A stretch of 64,000 bases of DNA from Saccharomycopsis crataegensis (lineage: Eukaryota; Ascomycota; Saccharomycetes; Ascoideales; Saccharomycopsidaceae), in the NCBI RefSeq assembly GCF_037102585.1, contig NW_027043837.1, positions 496,001 to 560,000 of the forward strand, in the 5' to 3' direction. Position 1 is the stretch's first letter; each line of letters opens with the position of its first letter. The position numbers were made by a program, and so were the translations under genes. The notes beneath the pieces are model-generated. The model had not been told where the DNA came from and did no database searches. It worked only from the letters and a program-made list of their open reading frames with translations. Positions 62,787 through 64,000 of the stretch are shown here, piece by piece.

Positions 62787-64000
62787 ACGGATTTATACAA
62801 TTTTTTTTTTTTTTTTTTGTCAAGTTTTTCCAGTCATTCAATTTAATTTAGTATTTCCTTTTCACAACTTTTTTCGTTCATTCTTATTGTTCTTATTATT
62901 TTCTCTTTTTATTTATGAAATTAGCTACCTAGTATCGATGATTTTGTTGTTTATGTTGAGATCTCCATATTTTTTTTTTTTTTTTTTTTTCAGGTTGTTT
63001 TGCATTTTGGGGAACGGAAAATGTAATAATATCCTGTGGTAGTTATAGTTATTATGAATTTGGTTTTATTTAAATAAAACATATATATATACATGAATCA
63101 AGACAAAGCCACGGTGATCAATCACCACTGTCTGTGGGTATGATAATAATCCCATGAGTTTTCCTCAAACTGCAAATACGAAATTTTTTCTAGATTCCCT
63201 GCTTCTTCTTTCCTTTTTCAAACAAAACTATCCTATTAAAAATTGAACTCGACCATCTATCTAATTATTGCAAGTTATGGTGAGAAAAAATTTAGGCATT
63301 CCAAAAAAAAATTCTGGCACACGAAACCACCTTCAGGTAATGTAAATCAAAGTAAGATCTGCCTGCTACCAACAACATTATTAGGTAAACGTTTACCCCC
63401 TGACCTTTTTCCTCGTTGAAATGGATGATATCACTATCCAATCCATAACGGAAATAACAGAGAAACAGTTCAAACAACTTGGATTGTCGAATGGGATCTG
63501 GGAGGGACAAAATCGTAGAGCCTTGGATAGGTGAAAAAAAAAACAAAAAAAAAGTCCTTTGAAACCCAAAAGTAGTAATGGCTACTCAGAATTATTACCA
63601 AGTTTGTACAACTCAATGGTCAGCATATGGCGCCATCAACAGAATGTTTCTCCTTTGAATAGAAACTTGGTGTGGTGACAGAAATAAAGTTTGCAGCACC
63701 CCTCCCTCCCTGCCTCCCCCTGCACGCACCAATATTTGAGTTGAGTGATCGATCGATCCATAAAAAATTGAGGATCCAACGCATTTGGGCATAGTAGTAT
63801 CATAATTATCGAGAAAATGGGTAGCAGAAATTAAAGATAAGATAATTGGATATCATGGCTTGCCTTTCTATTTGAAATAGGAAGGAAAAAAGAAAATTGT
63901 TCTATTTATAAAAAGATAACGTCTTTTGCAATTTGGAAGGGTCAATCAAATCAATCAATATCGATTCAATTAATCCAGCATGCCTCAGATGCCAGAAGGC
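62787..64000. other. Right-hand intergenic region
   Basis: No gene is recognised. T tracts lie at 62802-62818 and 62970-62990, and a CT-rich block (CACCCCTCCCTCCCTG) near 63695. An ATG at 63980 opens a frame of seven codons (MPQMPEG) to the edge and could be the start of a plus-strand gene, but there is too little sequence to tell. Confidence 0.45.

Noticed and set aside
63292-63546. 84-codon minus-strand frame near the right edge
   Set aside because: It starts without an ATG inside an A tract and shows no recognised motif.

Overview
The window reads as a nuclear chromosome segment of a budding yeast (Saccharomycotina). Genes are compact and mostly intronless. The few introns are short, 5'-biased and carry TACTAAC-type branch points. 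Almost every gene has a clear yeast orthologue, and poly(dA:dT) tracts and AT-rich microsatellites fill the spacers. Leucine CTG codons are too sparse at conserved positions to decide the genetic code, so I do not name a genus.

Region 1 (1-11947) is the unusual part. Four genes in a row on the minus strand share a divergent N-terminal domain that I do not recognise. Two of them (1419-4742 and 5326-9741) carry a second shared region of about 580-600 residues. Its motif order matches CACTA/EnSpm-type (Tnp2, Transposase_21-like) DDE transposases. One gene (10946-11947) has only the N-terminal domain, and one runs off the left edge. No terminal repeats were seen, so the cluster looks like a domesticated and amplified transposase family rather than a live element.

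Region 2 (12000-29000) is ordinary housekeeping: vacuolar carboxypeptidase CPS1, endocytic adaptor SLA1 (short C-terminus), penta-EF-hand PEF1, tethering subunit VPS11, ribosome-biogenesis factor KRI1 (with PAC and RRPE promoter motifs) and TFIID/SAGA subunit TAF12. A 2.2-kb gene-free spacer follows.

Region 3 (31000-45100) holds a DSC2/UBAC2-like rhomboid pseudoprotease, FRA1, CDC4, RAD2, TFB3, a spliced MMF1 and one unidentified 471-residue protein. RAD2 and TFB3 are adjacent and both serve nucleotide excision repair.

Region 4 (45100-64000) starts with a ~270-bp TTA microsatellite. Next come a basic low-complexity protein with a newly modelled first exon (possibly eisosome Seg1-like), SMX2 (SmG), GNA1 and CRH1. 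A 3.9-kb gene-free spacer follows, then CBK1, RPL42 (4-nt first exon and 662-nt intron), PMP3 (two introns) and ERV2. Several genes here serve the cell wall or surface: GNA1 makes UDP-GlcNAc precursor for chitin, CRH1 cross-links chitin to glucan, CBK1 controls wall remodelling and PMP3 is a plasma-membrane proteolipid. I see no tRNA, rRNA, CRISPR or intact mobile element.
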